Origin: Streptomyces prunicolor NBRC 13075 | GTDB taxonomy: Bacteria; Actinomycetota; Actinomycetes; Streptomycetales; Streptomycetaceae | Direction: 5' to 3' | Assembly (NCBI RefSeq): GCF_000367365.1 | Contig: NZ_BARF01000005.1 | Coordinates: 43,350-107,349 of the forward strand | DNA length: 64,000 nt | In this document: positions 17,939 through 25,992 of the stretch, one piece after another | Position numbering within the stretch: the stretch's first letter is position 1 | Layout: each line of letters starts with the position of its first letter | Position numbers and translations under genes: made by a program | Notes under the pieces: generated by a model | What the model saw: only the letters and a program-made list of their open reading frames with translations | What the model was told of the DNA's origin: nothing | The model's database searches: none

Positions 17939-19311
17939 CCGCGGGTCATGGCGTGCACCGCCCGGTCGAACGCCGAGTCCCGCCCCTCCCCGAACTCCTC
18001 CTCCGTGAACACCGGCACCGACACCTCCGGCGGAATCCCCGTCCCGTCGAACGTGCGGCCCGAGTCGGTCAGGTACTCCTCGTTCGGGAGCCAGGCCGTC
18101 ATGCCGTTGGGGAGCCTGCGTTCCATGACGTCGGAGAAGACACCCTGCGTGGGCTGCCCGATGCGGACCGTCCGGCCGGGGCGGTCGATCAGCGCCTGGG
18201 TGAAGGTCTCGCCCGCGCTCACCGTCGAGCCGCCGGTCAGCACGGCCACCGGTCCGGTGTAGCGCGGGGCGTGGGCCGGAAGCACCGGGACCGGCTCGGG
18301 GCGCGTGTGCCGGCTCGGGTCCTTCGGGTCGTTGCGGGCGCGCTTGGCGTAGGCGACGTGGGGGGTGTCGGTCAGACGTTCCGCGATGTGGATGCCGAGG
18401 GCGTCGGAACCGCCGCCGTTGACGCGCAGGTCGATGATCAGTCCGTGCAGCTGACGGGACCGTTCCGGCGTGAGGACGGTGTTCAACGCCCGGTCCAACT
18501 CGGCCAGTTGGGCCGCGTACGACGCCTTCTCGTCGGCCAGGTAACCACCGAAGCCGGAGATCCGCAGATAGCCGAGACGACCGCCGCCCGCCAGATCCGC
18601 GTACGTGATACGGCCGTTGGCGAAGTCCCGTCGGTAGGGGGCGCCCGCCAGATCCCGCGCCACGATGAACTTCTTGACCCTGGCGTCCAGTTGCTCGCCC
18701 GGCACCTCCGTGCCAGGACGGCCCTCGGCGAACACGCGGTCGCCGTCCTGCACCGCGACGTGGGCGTCGTACAGCGGACGCACCATCCTGCTGAAGATGT
18801 CGAACAGTTCCGCCCCGGTCGTGTCCTTGTGCACCTGCGGGCGGTACTCGTCCCGTACGGCGTGCCAGTCGATGCCCTTGGCCGCGAAGAACGGGTAGTT
18901 CTCCTCGTAGGACTGCCAGAAGACGTCGAAGGAGGCCGGCGGGTCCTTCGGGGCCGGACGGGTGCAGGCGGTCGGCAGGGCGGAGACGCGGACCAGCTTG
19001 CGGTGACCCACCGCGCTGGCCGCACCGAGCGTGGCGTGGTCGCGGTCGCGGGCGAGCCGTACGGTCAGGACGTCGCCGCCCGCCGTGTACGTCCCCGGGC
19101 CGGTCTGCCGTGCGGAGTCACCCCTGAGGCAGCTGACGGCGGTGGTCTGGTACTCCTGATACGTCCCGTGGCCGAGGGCGAGGACCGTGCCGTAGCCGTC
19201 CATGCGCCACAGGCCGTTCGTACTCGGCTCGGCACCGCCGGCGAAGGCGGCCGGTGCGGCTGCGCCGACGGCGAGAGTCAGGACGGTGGCGGTGGCGGCG
19301 GCGATACGCAC
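17935..19311 (-). CDS. Secreted S41-family serine peptidase
   Basis: The 458-residue protein has a 26-residue Sec signal peptide ending APAAFAGG. An N-terminal beta-rich domain ('LWRMDGYGTVLALGHG') and a linking helical part ('FWQSYEENYPFF') precede the S41 core: 'LIIDLRVNGGGSDALGIH' and 'GGSTVSAGETFTQALID', where the serine before AGE is the expected nucleophile, then 'RIGQPTQGVFSDVMERRLPN'. It starts at GTG 19311 with GGGGAGAA upstream. S41 peptidases of the C-terminal-processing or tricorn type cleave exported proteins. Its location among cassettes, and the broken paralogue at 23088-23456, suggest a role outside the cell. Confidence 0.88.
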   Translation of the reverse strand: MRIAAATATVLTLAVGAAAPAAFAGGAEPSTNGLWRMDGYGTVLALGHGTYQEYQTTAVSCLRGDSARQTGPGTYTAGGDVLTVRLARDRDHATLGAASAVGHRKLVRVSALPTACTRPAPKDPPASFDVFWQSYEENYPFFAAKGIDWHAVRDEYRPQVHKDTTGAELFDIFSRMVRPLYDAHVAVQDGDRVFAEGRPGTEVPGEQLDARVKKFIVARDLAGAPYRRDFANGRITYADLAGGGRLGYLRISGFGGYLADEKASYAAQLAELDRALNTVLTPERSRQLHGLIIDLRVNGGGSDALGIHIAERLTDTPHVAYAKRARNDPKDPSRHTRPEPVPVLPAHAPRYTGPVAVLTGGSTVSAGETFTQALIDRPGRTVRIGQPTQGVFSDVMERRLPNGMTAWLPNEEYLTDSGRTFDGTGIPPEVSVPVFTEEEFGEGRDSAFDRAVHAMTRG

Positions 19312-19620
19312 GTTCGGTTCTCCCCGTGGTGTGGCTTTCGGTACCTGTTGCCCCACCACCGTGACCGACCGGACGCCACCCGAACCATCCGGCAAACCGG
19401 TGCGTCGGGGTGAGGCAAACCCCCCACCTCGTGACCCACGGCCTACGGATTCGCCCGGCATCCCGCCTCCGGCTGAGTACGGATACTCAGACGCCGTGGT
19501 GGCCGATGCGGATGAGGCGGGGGGTGCGGTGTCGCTACGGTACGTTTCGAACGTTGAGCGGTGCGATCGTGTGTTCGCATCGCTCAGTGGCATGCCGAGC
19601 GACACGGGGAGGGGCTACGC
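19312..19620. other. Divergent intergenic region between S41 peptidase and cassette 3
   Basis: These 309 bases separate two divergent genes and must hold both promoters. I see a GGGGAGGGG ribosome site for the gene at 19621. I could not identify a well-spaced -35/-10 pair or a strong inverted repeat. No credible coding signal. Confidence 0.6.
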
Positions 19621-20064
19621 ATGGCGTGGGAGGAGTGGGAGCAGCTCAAAACCGCGGCGGCTGAACGGAGTTCCGCCCGGATGCAGCTGAACCACGTACC
19701 GATGGACCCGGGCGGTTCCGGCGGCCAGCTGGTGTCGAACCGACGCGACTGGGCCAAGGCGGGGGACGACGTCGGCTCGCTCCGTGAGGACATCGGCAAG
19801 GCGTTCGGGAAGCTGACGGACGGGCAGAAGGGTCTCGGCGAAGACTCCGGCTGCGTGACCGCGGCGGCTCAGAAGGAGGTCTACGGCTCGTGGGAGACCT
19901 ACGTCAAGAACGTCAGCGCGCGTTGCGGGAAGCTCTCGGGGCTGCTGGAGAAGGCGGGCAACGAGCAGCTGAAGACCGATGAGGCGGTCGAGGCCGAGCT
20001 CGGCAACCTGGAGGTCGAGTACGCGGACACCCCGGCTGTCGGCGGCCAGGACAAGGGGCGGTGA
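19621..20064 (+). CDS. Small helical protein, first gene of cassette 3
   Basis: The 147-residue product begins MAWEEWEQLKTAAAERSS and includes 'MQLNHVPMDPGG', paralogous to the cassette 2 small protein. The C-terminal half is helical, with 'VYGSWETYVKNVSARCGKLS', where Y-x3-E resembles the general ESX export motif. ATG 19621 follows GGGGAGGGG at an ideal distance. It lies nine bases before the large gene. A partner or chaperone role is inferred. Confidence 0.75.
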   Translation: MAWEEWEQLKTAAAERSSARMQLNHVPMDPGGSGGQLVSNRRDWAKAGDDVGSLREDIGKAFGKLTDGQKGLGEDSGCVTAAAQKEVYGSWETYVKNVSARCGKLSGLLEKAGNEQLKTDEAVEAELGNLEVEYADTPAVGGQDKGR

Positions 20065-20073
20065 CGAGTCGTC

Positions 20074-21882
20074 ATGGATCTCGCGACACTCAAGACCCTG
20101 AAGCCGACCGAGTACTCGGAGGCGGCCGACGGATACCGCAGCACTTCCGACATGGCGAGCGCGGCCAAGGACCGCATCGAGAACCAGATCGCCGTGGCCA
20201 TGAGGAACTCGCTGAAGGGCGAGGCCGCGACCGCGGCCGTCAAACAGCTGACGGAGCTGGGCAAGAACTTCCACTGCATCCAGGTCGAGTGCGGTCTTGT
20301 CAGTACGGCGCTGGAGGCGTTCTCGTACGAGATGGGCGCGGCCAGGAGCAAGCTCGACGCGGCGCTCGAAGGCGCGCGGGCGGCGAAGCTCACCGTGAAC
20401 GCCGACGGTTCGATCACCTATCCGCCGGCGGGGGAGAAGGACCAGGACGGCAAGATCCCCGACGGCGGCACGGTGGGCGGCCTCACGGACGGCACGGCCT
20501 CCGCGATCGGTCGCCAGGCGGCCAACTTCGACCCCAATCCCCACCACCGCCTCGCACAGGACTACGCGGACCAGATCGCCGGTGCCCTCAAGGAAGCTAC
20601 TGAGGCGGACGAGAAGTGGGCCCCGAAGCTGCGGGCGTTGAAGGCCGACGACGACCTGACCGTGTCCGACAAGGACTGGGCCGACGCGTCCTCGGACACG
20701 AAGGGCGTGACCGAGGCCGGCAAGAAGTACCTCGACTCGCTGCCCCAGCCGCCCAAGAACGGCAGTACGAAGGACAACGCGGAGTGGTGGAAGGGGCTCA
20801 CCGCGGAGGAGCAGGCCGCGTGGATCTCCATGCGCCCCGACAGCGTGGGCGCGATTGACGGGCTGCCCGCCACGGTCCGGGACGAGGCGAACCGGACCGT
20901 GCTCGCCGAGGCGCACGGTGTCGCGCAGGGCGAGTACGACACCTGGCTGAAGCAGCACCCTGAACCCTCGCCGCGCTATCAGCCCTACATCGATCCCTAC
21001 ACCGGGACCATCATGAAGAGCATCAGCGTGGAGACGCAGGAGTGGAAGGACTGGGAAGAGTCCAGAAAGTCCGCCCATAAATCCCTCGACGGCATGAATG
21101 CGATTCAGACACGTTTCGACGCGACCGGCACCAACGGACTTCCCGATGCATACCTCCTGGGATTCAGCACCGAAGGAGACGGCCGCGCGATCGTCGCCAA
21201 CGGAAACCCGGACACGGCGGATCACACAGCGGTATATGTTCCGGGTACGACGGCGGAGCTGGGAAATATTGACGGCAACATCAACCGGATGGTCAATGTC
21301 TGGCACGCAGCCGACGTCAAAGCTGCCGGGCAATCCGTTTCCACGATCACCTGGCTCGGCTACGACGCACCTGACAGCGTCGTCAAAGACGCACCGTTCG
21401 AACACTACGCATACGACGGTGCACCAGCACTCCGTAATTTCATGGACGGTCTTGACACGTCACATTCCGGAGATTCACCGGCGCACACCACAGTGATTGC
21501 GCATTCGTACGGAACGACCCTGGTCGGCGCAGCCGCAGAGACGGGGCATCTCAACGCCGATGACGTCGTGTTCGCCGGCAGCCCCGGCGTGAAGGTGTCC
21601 GGCGCCGATGCGATGGACGTGCCCAAGGGACACGTGTGGAACGAGGAGGCCGACGGGGACGTGGTGCCGGATCTCGGCCGCTGGGGCCACGGCGGGGACC
21701 GCTTCGTCATCCCCAGTGATCCGGAATTCGGTGCCAACCAGCTGACCACCGATACCGAAGGGCACAGTGGTTACTGGAATGAGAGCTCCCAGAGTCTGAT
21801 GAACCAAGCCCTGGTGGTCGTCGGGAAGGGCGATGAGGTGGAACTGAAGCCGCCGCCCGATCCGTGGTCGCACATGAGGTAG
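20074..21882 (+). CDS. Alpha/beta hydrolase with helical ESX-like N-terminus, DUF1023-like (cassette 3)
   Basis: The 602-residue protein opens MDLATLKTLKPTEYSEAADG, matching the cassette 2 start, and its first 110 residues form a helical hairpin. The C-terminal domain (about 380-590) is an alpha/beta hydrolase of DUF1023 type: 'HTAVYVPGTTAELG', nucleophile motif AHSYGTT (Ser about 477), 'VVFAGSPGVKV', and a late His in 'TEGHSGYW'. Substrate unknown; the fold includes esterases and lipases. No signal peptide, so export would depend on the N-terminal domain. It shows how the repeated cassette carries different C-terminal modules. Confidence 0.85.
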   Translation: MDLATLKTLKPTEYSEAADGYRSTSDMASAAKDRIENQIAVAMRNSLKGEAATAAVKQLTELGKNFHCIQVECGLVSTALEAFSYEMGAARSKLDAALEGARAAKLTVNADGSITYPPAGEKDQDGKIPDGGTVGGLTDGTASAIGRQAANFDPNPHHRLAQDYADQIAGALKEATEADEKWAPKLRALKADDDLTVSDKDWADASSDTKGVTEAGKKYLDSLPQPPKNGSTKDNAEWWKGLTAEEQAAWISMRPDSVGAIDGLPATVRDEANRTVLAEAHGVAQGEYDTWLKQHPEPSPRYQPYIDPYTGTIMKSISVETQEWKDWEESRKSAHKSLDGMNAIQTRFDATGTNGLPDAYLLGFSTEGDGRAIVANGNPDTADHTAVYVPGTTAELGNIDGNINRMVNVWHAADVKAAGQSVSTITWLGYDAPDSVVKDAPFEHYAYDGAPALRNFMDGLDTSHSGDSPAHTTVIAHSYGTTLVGAAAETGHLNADDVVFAGSPGVKVSGADAMDVPKGHVWNEEADGDVVPDLGRWGHGGDRFVIPSDPEFGANQLTTDTEGHSGYWNESSQSLMNQALVVVGKGDEVELKPPPDPWSHMR

Positions 21883-21923
21883 GAAAGCCCCCGACTCAGC
21901 CCGACGAAGTAAGGCTCCCTGAC

Positions 21924-22457
21924 GTGAAGACCAAACCGAGCGCTCTGGCGCTCGCCGTACCCCTTGCACTCACTACCCTCACGGGATGCAGCATGACTGA
22001 CAACGAATCCGCCGACAAAACTCCGTCCGCTGGTACGAGCACGTCACGTGACGCCTCCGACGCGATGGAAAAGGTGTCCAGCGGTATTTACGACCTGATC
22101 GGTGTCAAGGGGAAGACGTCCGACAGCCGTCCGGGAGTCATGGACTGCTCGGGCAAGGATACGAAGACGTACTTCCGTATCTTCCACCCGTGGAGCTTTA
22201 CCCCTGCCTCGGCAGGCGATCTCGACGAAGCGATGGAGCGGCTCAAGACGGAACTGCCGAAGCACGGGTGGAAGATCGTAGAATACGGGCCAGACACCAG
22301 CAAGAACAAGAACATCAAAATGACCGCTGACAACGACAAGAAGAAGGTCGGCGTAAACATCGTCAAAAGGTCGAAGTACGACCCTCCGATTCTGGACCTG
22401 ACCGTCGTGTCCGGTTGCTACAAGGTCCCGGACGGAGAAGAGGTCGAACGCTTCTGA
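21924..22457 (+). CDS. Lipoprotein partner of cassette 3
   Basis: The 177-residue product begins at GTG 21924 with AAGG upstream. It has a signal peptide and lipobox LTGC with Cys22. The mature part contains 'DLDEAMERLKTELPKHGW' and 'KKKVGVNIVKRSKYDPPI', resembling small alpha/beta lipoproteins, with Cys in 'VMDCSGKD' and 'VSGCYKV'. It differs in sequence from the cassette 1 and 2 lipoproteins but holds the same position, 41 bases after the large gene. Confidence 0.75.
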   Translation: MKTKPSALALAVPLALTTLTGCSMTDNESADKTPSAGTSTSRDASDAMEKVSSGIYDLIGVKGKTSDSRPGVMDCSGKDTKTYFRIFHPWSFTPASAGDLDEAMERLKTELPKHGWKIVEYGPDTSKNKNIKMTADNDKKKVGVNIVKRSKYDPPILDLTVVSGCYKVPDGEEVERF

Positions 22458-22537
22458 AGACCCAGACCTGACACGAGTCGTTGCCTGTCCCGTCCGGTTT
22501 TCCTCTCCCGGCACCGTATAGACGAATGGCATTTCTG

Positions 22538-23087
22538 ATGAAGTGCGTGAAGATCGCGCCGGTTCTGATCGCTGTGGCTCTCACTACGGCGAGCTGCCAG
22601 GGTGGGGGATCGAAGGTCGCGGATTCGGCGAGCCCGAGCGAGGCGGTGAGTGGATCCTGCGACAAGTCCTTGAGCGCTCCGGTCAACGCGGCCATGAAGC
22701 GGCATCGCCTTCTGCGGAGCCTACAAAGGCTCGTCTGGACTGGATTCCGTGATGGTCAGCTACGACCTGCCTCAATCCACCCCCGAAAAAGGCAAGGCTG
22801 CCGAGATCTTTAAAGAATACCGAATGGGGAAGAAGGCCCTCGCCGGTGTCAAAGTCGGAGTTCTCTATTTCGAGTGCAGCAGCGGCAAGTTGGGCGGGAG
22901 TGCAGGAACGGCCGTTCTGATCCGGGGAGAAGTGCGGAGCCGGTACGAGGCGAGCGAATCAGCCGGTGCGGCACGCAAGGACAACCTGCACATCCTGCAC
23001 GACTCGAGCCGCACGCTCGCGAGCCTGCTCGACTGCACGTCGGACTCCGGCCTTTCAAGCACCTTCAGCATGCCGTCGGAGGCGTAG
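22538..23087 (+). pseudogene. Frameshifted lipoprotein gene
   Basis: From ATG 22538 the frame reads a signal peptide with lipobox TASC ('MKCVKIAPVLIAVALTTASC') and continues to 'SLSAPVNAAMK'. The coherent sequence then moves to another frame from about 22698: 'SGIAFCGAYKGSSGLDSVMV', 'YDLPQSTPEKGKAAEIFKEY', and on to the stop at 23087. One extra base (or two missing) near 22697-22700 explains the switch. Joined, it would be a roughly 180-residue lipoprotein like its neighbours. A sequencing error or slippage is possible. Confidence 0.65.
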
Positions 23088-23456
23088 TAGGCGGCTCGTG
23101 CGTCTCGCCCACCCGGGCAACCAGGTCCAGCCCCTCAGCCCCGAACTCCTCGTTCGGGAGCCAGGCCGCCATGACGTTCGGTAGGCGGCGGGTCAGGGTG
23201 TCCGAGAAGACGTCCTGGGTGGGCCGGCCGATGCGGAACGTCTCGCCGGGACGGCTCAAGGGCGAGGCGTACGAGCCGGGTTGGGAGGTGGATCCCGACG
23301 GTGAGTGGGGGCTCGCGGTCATTGCGACCGTGGGGCGGCAGTTGACTTCTGCGGGCGGCGGCGGGCCACTCAAGAGCAGCCACAGCAACGGCAGCCACAG
23401 CAACGGCAGCGAGGGTGACTTTTGCGTCGAGGCCGCCGCTGCCCCCTCGTACGCAT
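23088..23456 (-). pseudogene. Truncated, frameshifted S41 peptidase remnant
   Basis: ATG 23456 has AAGGAG seven bases upstream and overlaps the stop of the preceding gene (TGATG). The N-terminus reads MRTRGQRRPRRK, and after a frame change a signal-like 'KVTLAAVAVAAVAVAA'. The catalytic half is missing, but the C-terminal signature survives in another frame: 'FRIGRPTQDVFSDTLTRRLP' and 'AAWLPNEEFG', matching the intact peptidase at 17935-19311 ('RIGQPTQGVFSDVMERRLPN'). An internal deletion plus frameshift is therefore clear. Confidence 0.75.
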
Positions 23457-23809
23457 CAGGAGGCTCCTTGAGCCGATCGCTCCTCCTCGATCTCTGCGGC
23501 CTGTTCCGCCAGGTACGCCCGTGCCGCCGCCTCCTGGTTCGCGCGTTCGCCAGGGGAGAGGCTGTCGTACTCGCGAAAGCTCTGGACCATGCGATTACCC
23601 AGTGCCTCCGCGTAGGCGGGGACCCGGGCGGCCTCGCGCAGGCCCGTCCGGCCGCTGAGGACCTCGCGGGCCAGCTCGCGCAGCGGATCGTCGGGAGCGC
23701 GGTCGTCGGCGAGTTTCTGAAGGGCCTTGCGAAGCGACCGGGCGCGGGCTTGATCGCCGCCGGTGATGTTCATCAAGTCCGCGTCGCCGATGCGTAGTTC
23801 GTCGGGCAT
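23456..23809 (-). CDS. Small conserved protein of the minus-strand ESX-like module
   Basis: The 117-residue product begins MPDELRIGDADLMNITGG, is highly charged and helical, and ends 'EQAAEIEEERSAQGAS'. The start at 23809 is preferred because AAGGA lies six bases upstream; ATG 23815 would add two residues. It is third in the leftward module and its stop overlaps the start of the S41 remnant. No signal peptide or known domain recognised. Its linkage to WXG-type genes suggests a shared function. Confidence 0.6.
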   Translation of the reverse strand: MPDELRIGDADLMNITGGDQARARSLRKALQKLADDRAPDDPLRELAREVLSGRTGLREAARVPAYAEALGNRMVQSFREYDSLSPGERANQEAAARAYLAEQAAEIEEERSAQGAS

Positions 23810-23855
23810 GCGCATCCTTCTCGTAGCGGGGGGGTGTCGGGTGCTGGGCGCGGTG

Positions 23856-24602
23856 TCAGATCGACGGGTTCGGATGGTCGTACTCGCCGATCTTCGTGAA
23901 CTCGGAGATCGTTCCGTAGAGGGTCGCGCCGATGGTCTCCACCACACCGACGGCGCCGTTCACGATGCCCTGCACGTTGCCGAGGGCCTGGGTGGCCTGG
24001 CCCCACAGACGGAGCATGTTGGCGATCTCCAGTGCCGCGAGGCCGTAGCCCACCGCCGCGCCGACGCCGGTCCACGACAGTGTGGTCGCGGCTGCCATCT
24101 CGACGGCCGTGATCAACAGGCCGTCGATGATGCCGCTCAGGTAGCCGTTGACGGCCTGGGCCGTGGAGTAGGCGGAGTGGGCCAGGTGGTCGTACTCCGT
24201 CCTCAGCTTGTCGAACTCGCCCCTGATCTCTTCGAGTTTCGCCGCGCAGGTGTGGAAGTACGTGTACGCCGCGTCGGCGGCACGGCCGTCCCACGCCCTG
24301 TCGAGCGTCCTGTTGCCGGACCTGATGTTGCCGGAGACCGCCTCGACGGCCTGGCCCAACTGGCCCCAGACATCACCGCACTTGGCGAACGACTCCCAGT
24401 CGCCGGCGAACCACTTGATCGCTTCGCCGAGCGGATTGAAGCCGAAGACCGCGCTGTACGCCTCTGTCAGCCAGTACGTCGGGCTCATCAGATCGCCGCA
24501 GCTGTTGAACGTGTCGAGGATCGGGCCCTGGGCGTACTCGTCCGGGGCGGACGGGGCCCTGAGCAGAGCTGTCGGTTCGATGACGTCGGCGAAGTCGGAC
24601 AT
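23856..24602 (-). CDS. WXG100-like protein with hydrophobic C-terminal half
   Basis: The 248-residue protein has a W-D-G turn within 'TLDRAWDGRAADAAYTYF' (about residues 98-115), flanked by helices as in WXG100 proteins. The second half is Ala/Gly-rich and hydrophobic ('GLLITAVEMAAATTLSWTG' and 'GAAVGYGLAALEIANMLRLW'), resembling the membrane-active part of ESX-exported proteins. It starts at ATG 24602, four bases after the upstream stop. Probably an ESX substrate; no ESX ATPase gene is in this window. Confidence 0.7.
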   Translation of the reverse strand: MSDFADVIEPTALLRAPSAPDEYAQGPILDTFNSCGDLMSPTYWLTEAYSAVFGFNPLGEAIKWFAGDWESFAKCGDVWGQLGQAVEAVSGNIRSGNRTLDRAWDGRAADAAYTYFHTCAAKLEEIRGEFDKLRTEYDHLAHSAYSTAQAVNGYLSGIIDGLLITAVEMAAATTLSWTGVGAAVGYGLAALEIANMLRLWGQATQALGNVQGIVNGAVGVVETIGATLYGTISEFTKIGEYDHPNPSI

Positions 24603-24606
24603 GGGG

Positions 24607-24930
24607 TTACTCGGCCGGGCGCTCGACGACGGGGTAGGTCGCGTCGACGCGTGCCGCCACGGCCAGGTCCGTGTGGGCGTAGTACTTCTTGTTGCGGTCC
24701 AGCTCCGAACTCGCCGCCCCCAAGACCTCCCACAGCCTGTCCATCGCCAGGTTGACCGTCTTCACCGTCGACGTGTGGGTTGTCAGGAAGAGGTTCAGCA
24801 GGCCCTGGTCCGAGGCGTCGACGTCGGTGTACCTGGTGCAGTGGGTCTTGAAATCCGCCGCGTCGAGTGCCGCGCGGCCCACCTGACGTGCGTATCCACT
24901 GAGGGCCCAAGGGCTCACCCTGAGGTTCAT
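24607..24930 (-). CDS. Small ESX-type secretion-associated protein
   Basis: The 107-residue helical protein begins MNLRVSPWALSGYARQVG. Near the C-terminus it carries Y-A-H-T-D (residues 84-88), matching the YxxxD export signal of type VII substrates, just after the second helix. It starts at ATG 24930 with GGAAGG six bases upstream. It is first in the module, four bases ahead of the WXG100-like gene, in the order typical of co-secreted ESX pairs. EspC-like by size and layout; the family is inferred. Confidence 0.7.
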   Translation of the reverse strand: MNLRVSPWALSGYARQVGRAALDAADFKTHCTRYTDVDASDQGLLNLFLTTHTSTVKTVNLAMDRLWEVLGAASSELDRNKKYYAHTDLAVAARVDATYPVVERPAE

Positions 24931-25055
24931 GCAGAGCCTTCCGTGCTCGTGGCCGTGTTGTCGCCTCTGCCAACTCCCGTAAGGGGGCGCGCGTTTCGCG
25001 ATTCGCCGGAAGAAACCGGAAGGAATGAGCGAACGGGGCGATCTGTGTCAGTAAA

Positions 25056-25421
25056 GTGCCCGCCGTGACGAACCACGGGAGCCGGGCGAACAACCAGAAC
25101 GGGGTCGGCCTGGACGACAGCACAGATGCGCCGGCCGCGGTCGACGACCGAGGTCGGAGCCTGTTCACCGGCCTCACCTGCATCTTCGTGACACTGCTCG
25201 CCGTAGGCCTGCTGGCGGTCCTCCGCCGGACCGCGACAGGCCAGGGGGAGGCGCCCGGCGGTCTTCAGGTGATCGCGGCCGTCATGGGGCTCGCGGTGGA
25301 CGCGGTCGCGGTGTGGTTGGTCGTCCGGGCCCGGCGAGCCCAGAGCTGGGCGCCGCTGCTCGTCGCGTGCGGGAGCTGCGTGGGCTGGATGGGCATCATG
25401 GCTCTCGCGGGGAGGGTCTAG
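25056..25421 (+). CDS. Small membrane protein, unknown function
   Basis: The 121-residue product has three hydrophobic helices ('LTCIFVTLLAVGLLAVL', 'VIAAVMGLAVDAVAVWLVV', 'LLVACGSCVGWMGIMALAG') and an acidic, Asn-rich start. GTG 25056 and GTG 25065 are both possible starts. It is divergent from the ESX-like module and lies before the S10 leader. No family recognised. Confidence 0.6.
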   Translation: MPAVTNHGSRANNQNGVGLDDSTDAPAAVDDRGRSLFTGLTCIFVTLLAVGLLAVLRRTATGQGEAPGGLQVIAAVMGLAVDAVAVWLVVRARRAQSWAPLLVACGSCVGWMGIMALAGRV

Positions 25422-25639
25422 GTGTGCAGGCCGTCCAGGCATGTTGGTGACGGGGGCTGTCGTGTGCCGCGTCGTCGTCGCTCTGCTGCGCCCTGATCCG
25501 CCGGACAGGCCCTGGCCTCGGAGTTTCCGGCAGGTGTGCGTGGGCCTCGTGTCGGTGCCGATGGGCATGACCTGCGCGGAGTCATCAGGCTCGGCCTCGG
25601 GCACCTTGCGTCAGCCCCGGGGGCTCGCCGCGTGCGTGT

Positions 25640-25667
25640 GTTTGACCTGCGTCACTCCGGGGGTAAT
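25640..25667 (+). promoter_or_regulatory. Candidate S10 operon promoter
   Basis: TTGACC at 25640-25645 and TAATCT at 25662-25667 have a 16-bp spacer. The -35 is identical to those predicted before rpsL and rplM. A second, weaker candidate is around TTGGCC and CATATG near 25681-25706. Confidence 0.4.
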
Positions 25668-25967
25668 CTCTACGCCCCGATTGGCCAGCCCCCTGCCCCA
25701 TATGGCAGACTGTCCGAGTTGCTCGGTCGAGTGTTGATGCTGCGCGCCTCCCGTCGGGAGGACCGGAAGCGAGTCCCACGGTACTCGTCGTCCCAACTGC
25801 CTCACGGCAGCGCTGGGGCGGACGTACGGGAATCTTTCGGGAAGTGTCAGTGCGGCGCCGGCCAGGCACCCGGTGGGCTTCTTCGCCCTCGGCTTGCGGT
25901 TCCGGAAGGGCCGTGCTTTCCCAGTAGGGAAGTTCCGAACCTTGGGACTTCTGTGTCGGTGAGAGCG

Positions 25968-25992
25968 CGACACACCCGACCGCGTGGGTCGG
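25968..25992 (+). promoter_or_regulatory. 25-nt leader element shared with the rpsL leader
   Basis: An exact copy of 2056-2080 (CGACACACCC at the start, CGTGGGTCGG at the end), ending 70 nt before rpsJ. It can form the stem CCGACC/GGTCGG. The flanks differ from the rpsL copy, so the conserved unit is this element itself. Confidence 0.6.

Noticed and set aside
17386..19413. 675-codon plus-strand frame across the lipoprotein and S41 genes
   Set aside because: It is out of frame with the lipoprotein and antisense to a clear S41 peptidase; no protein pattern of its own.
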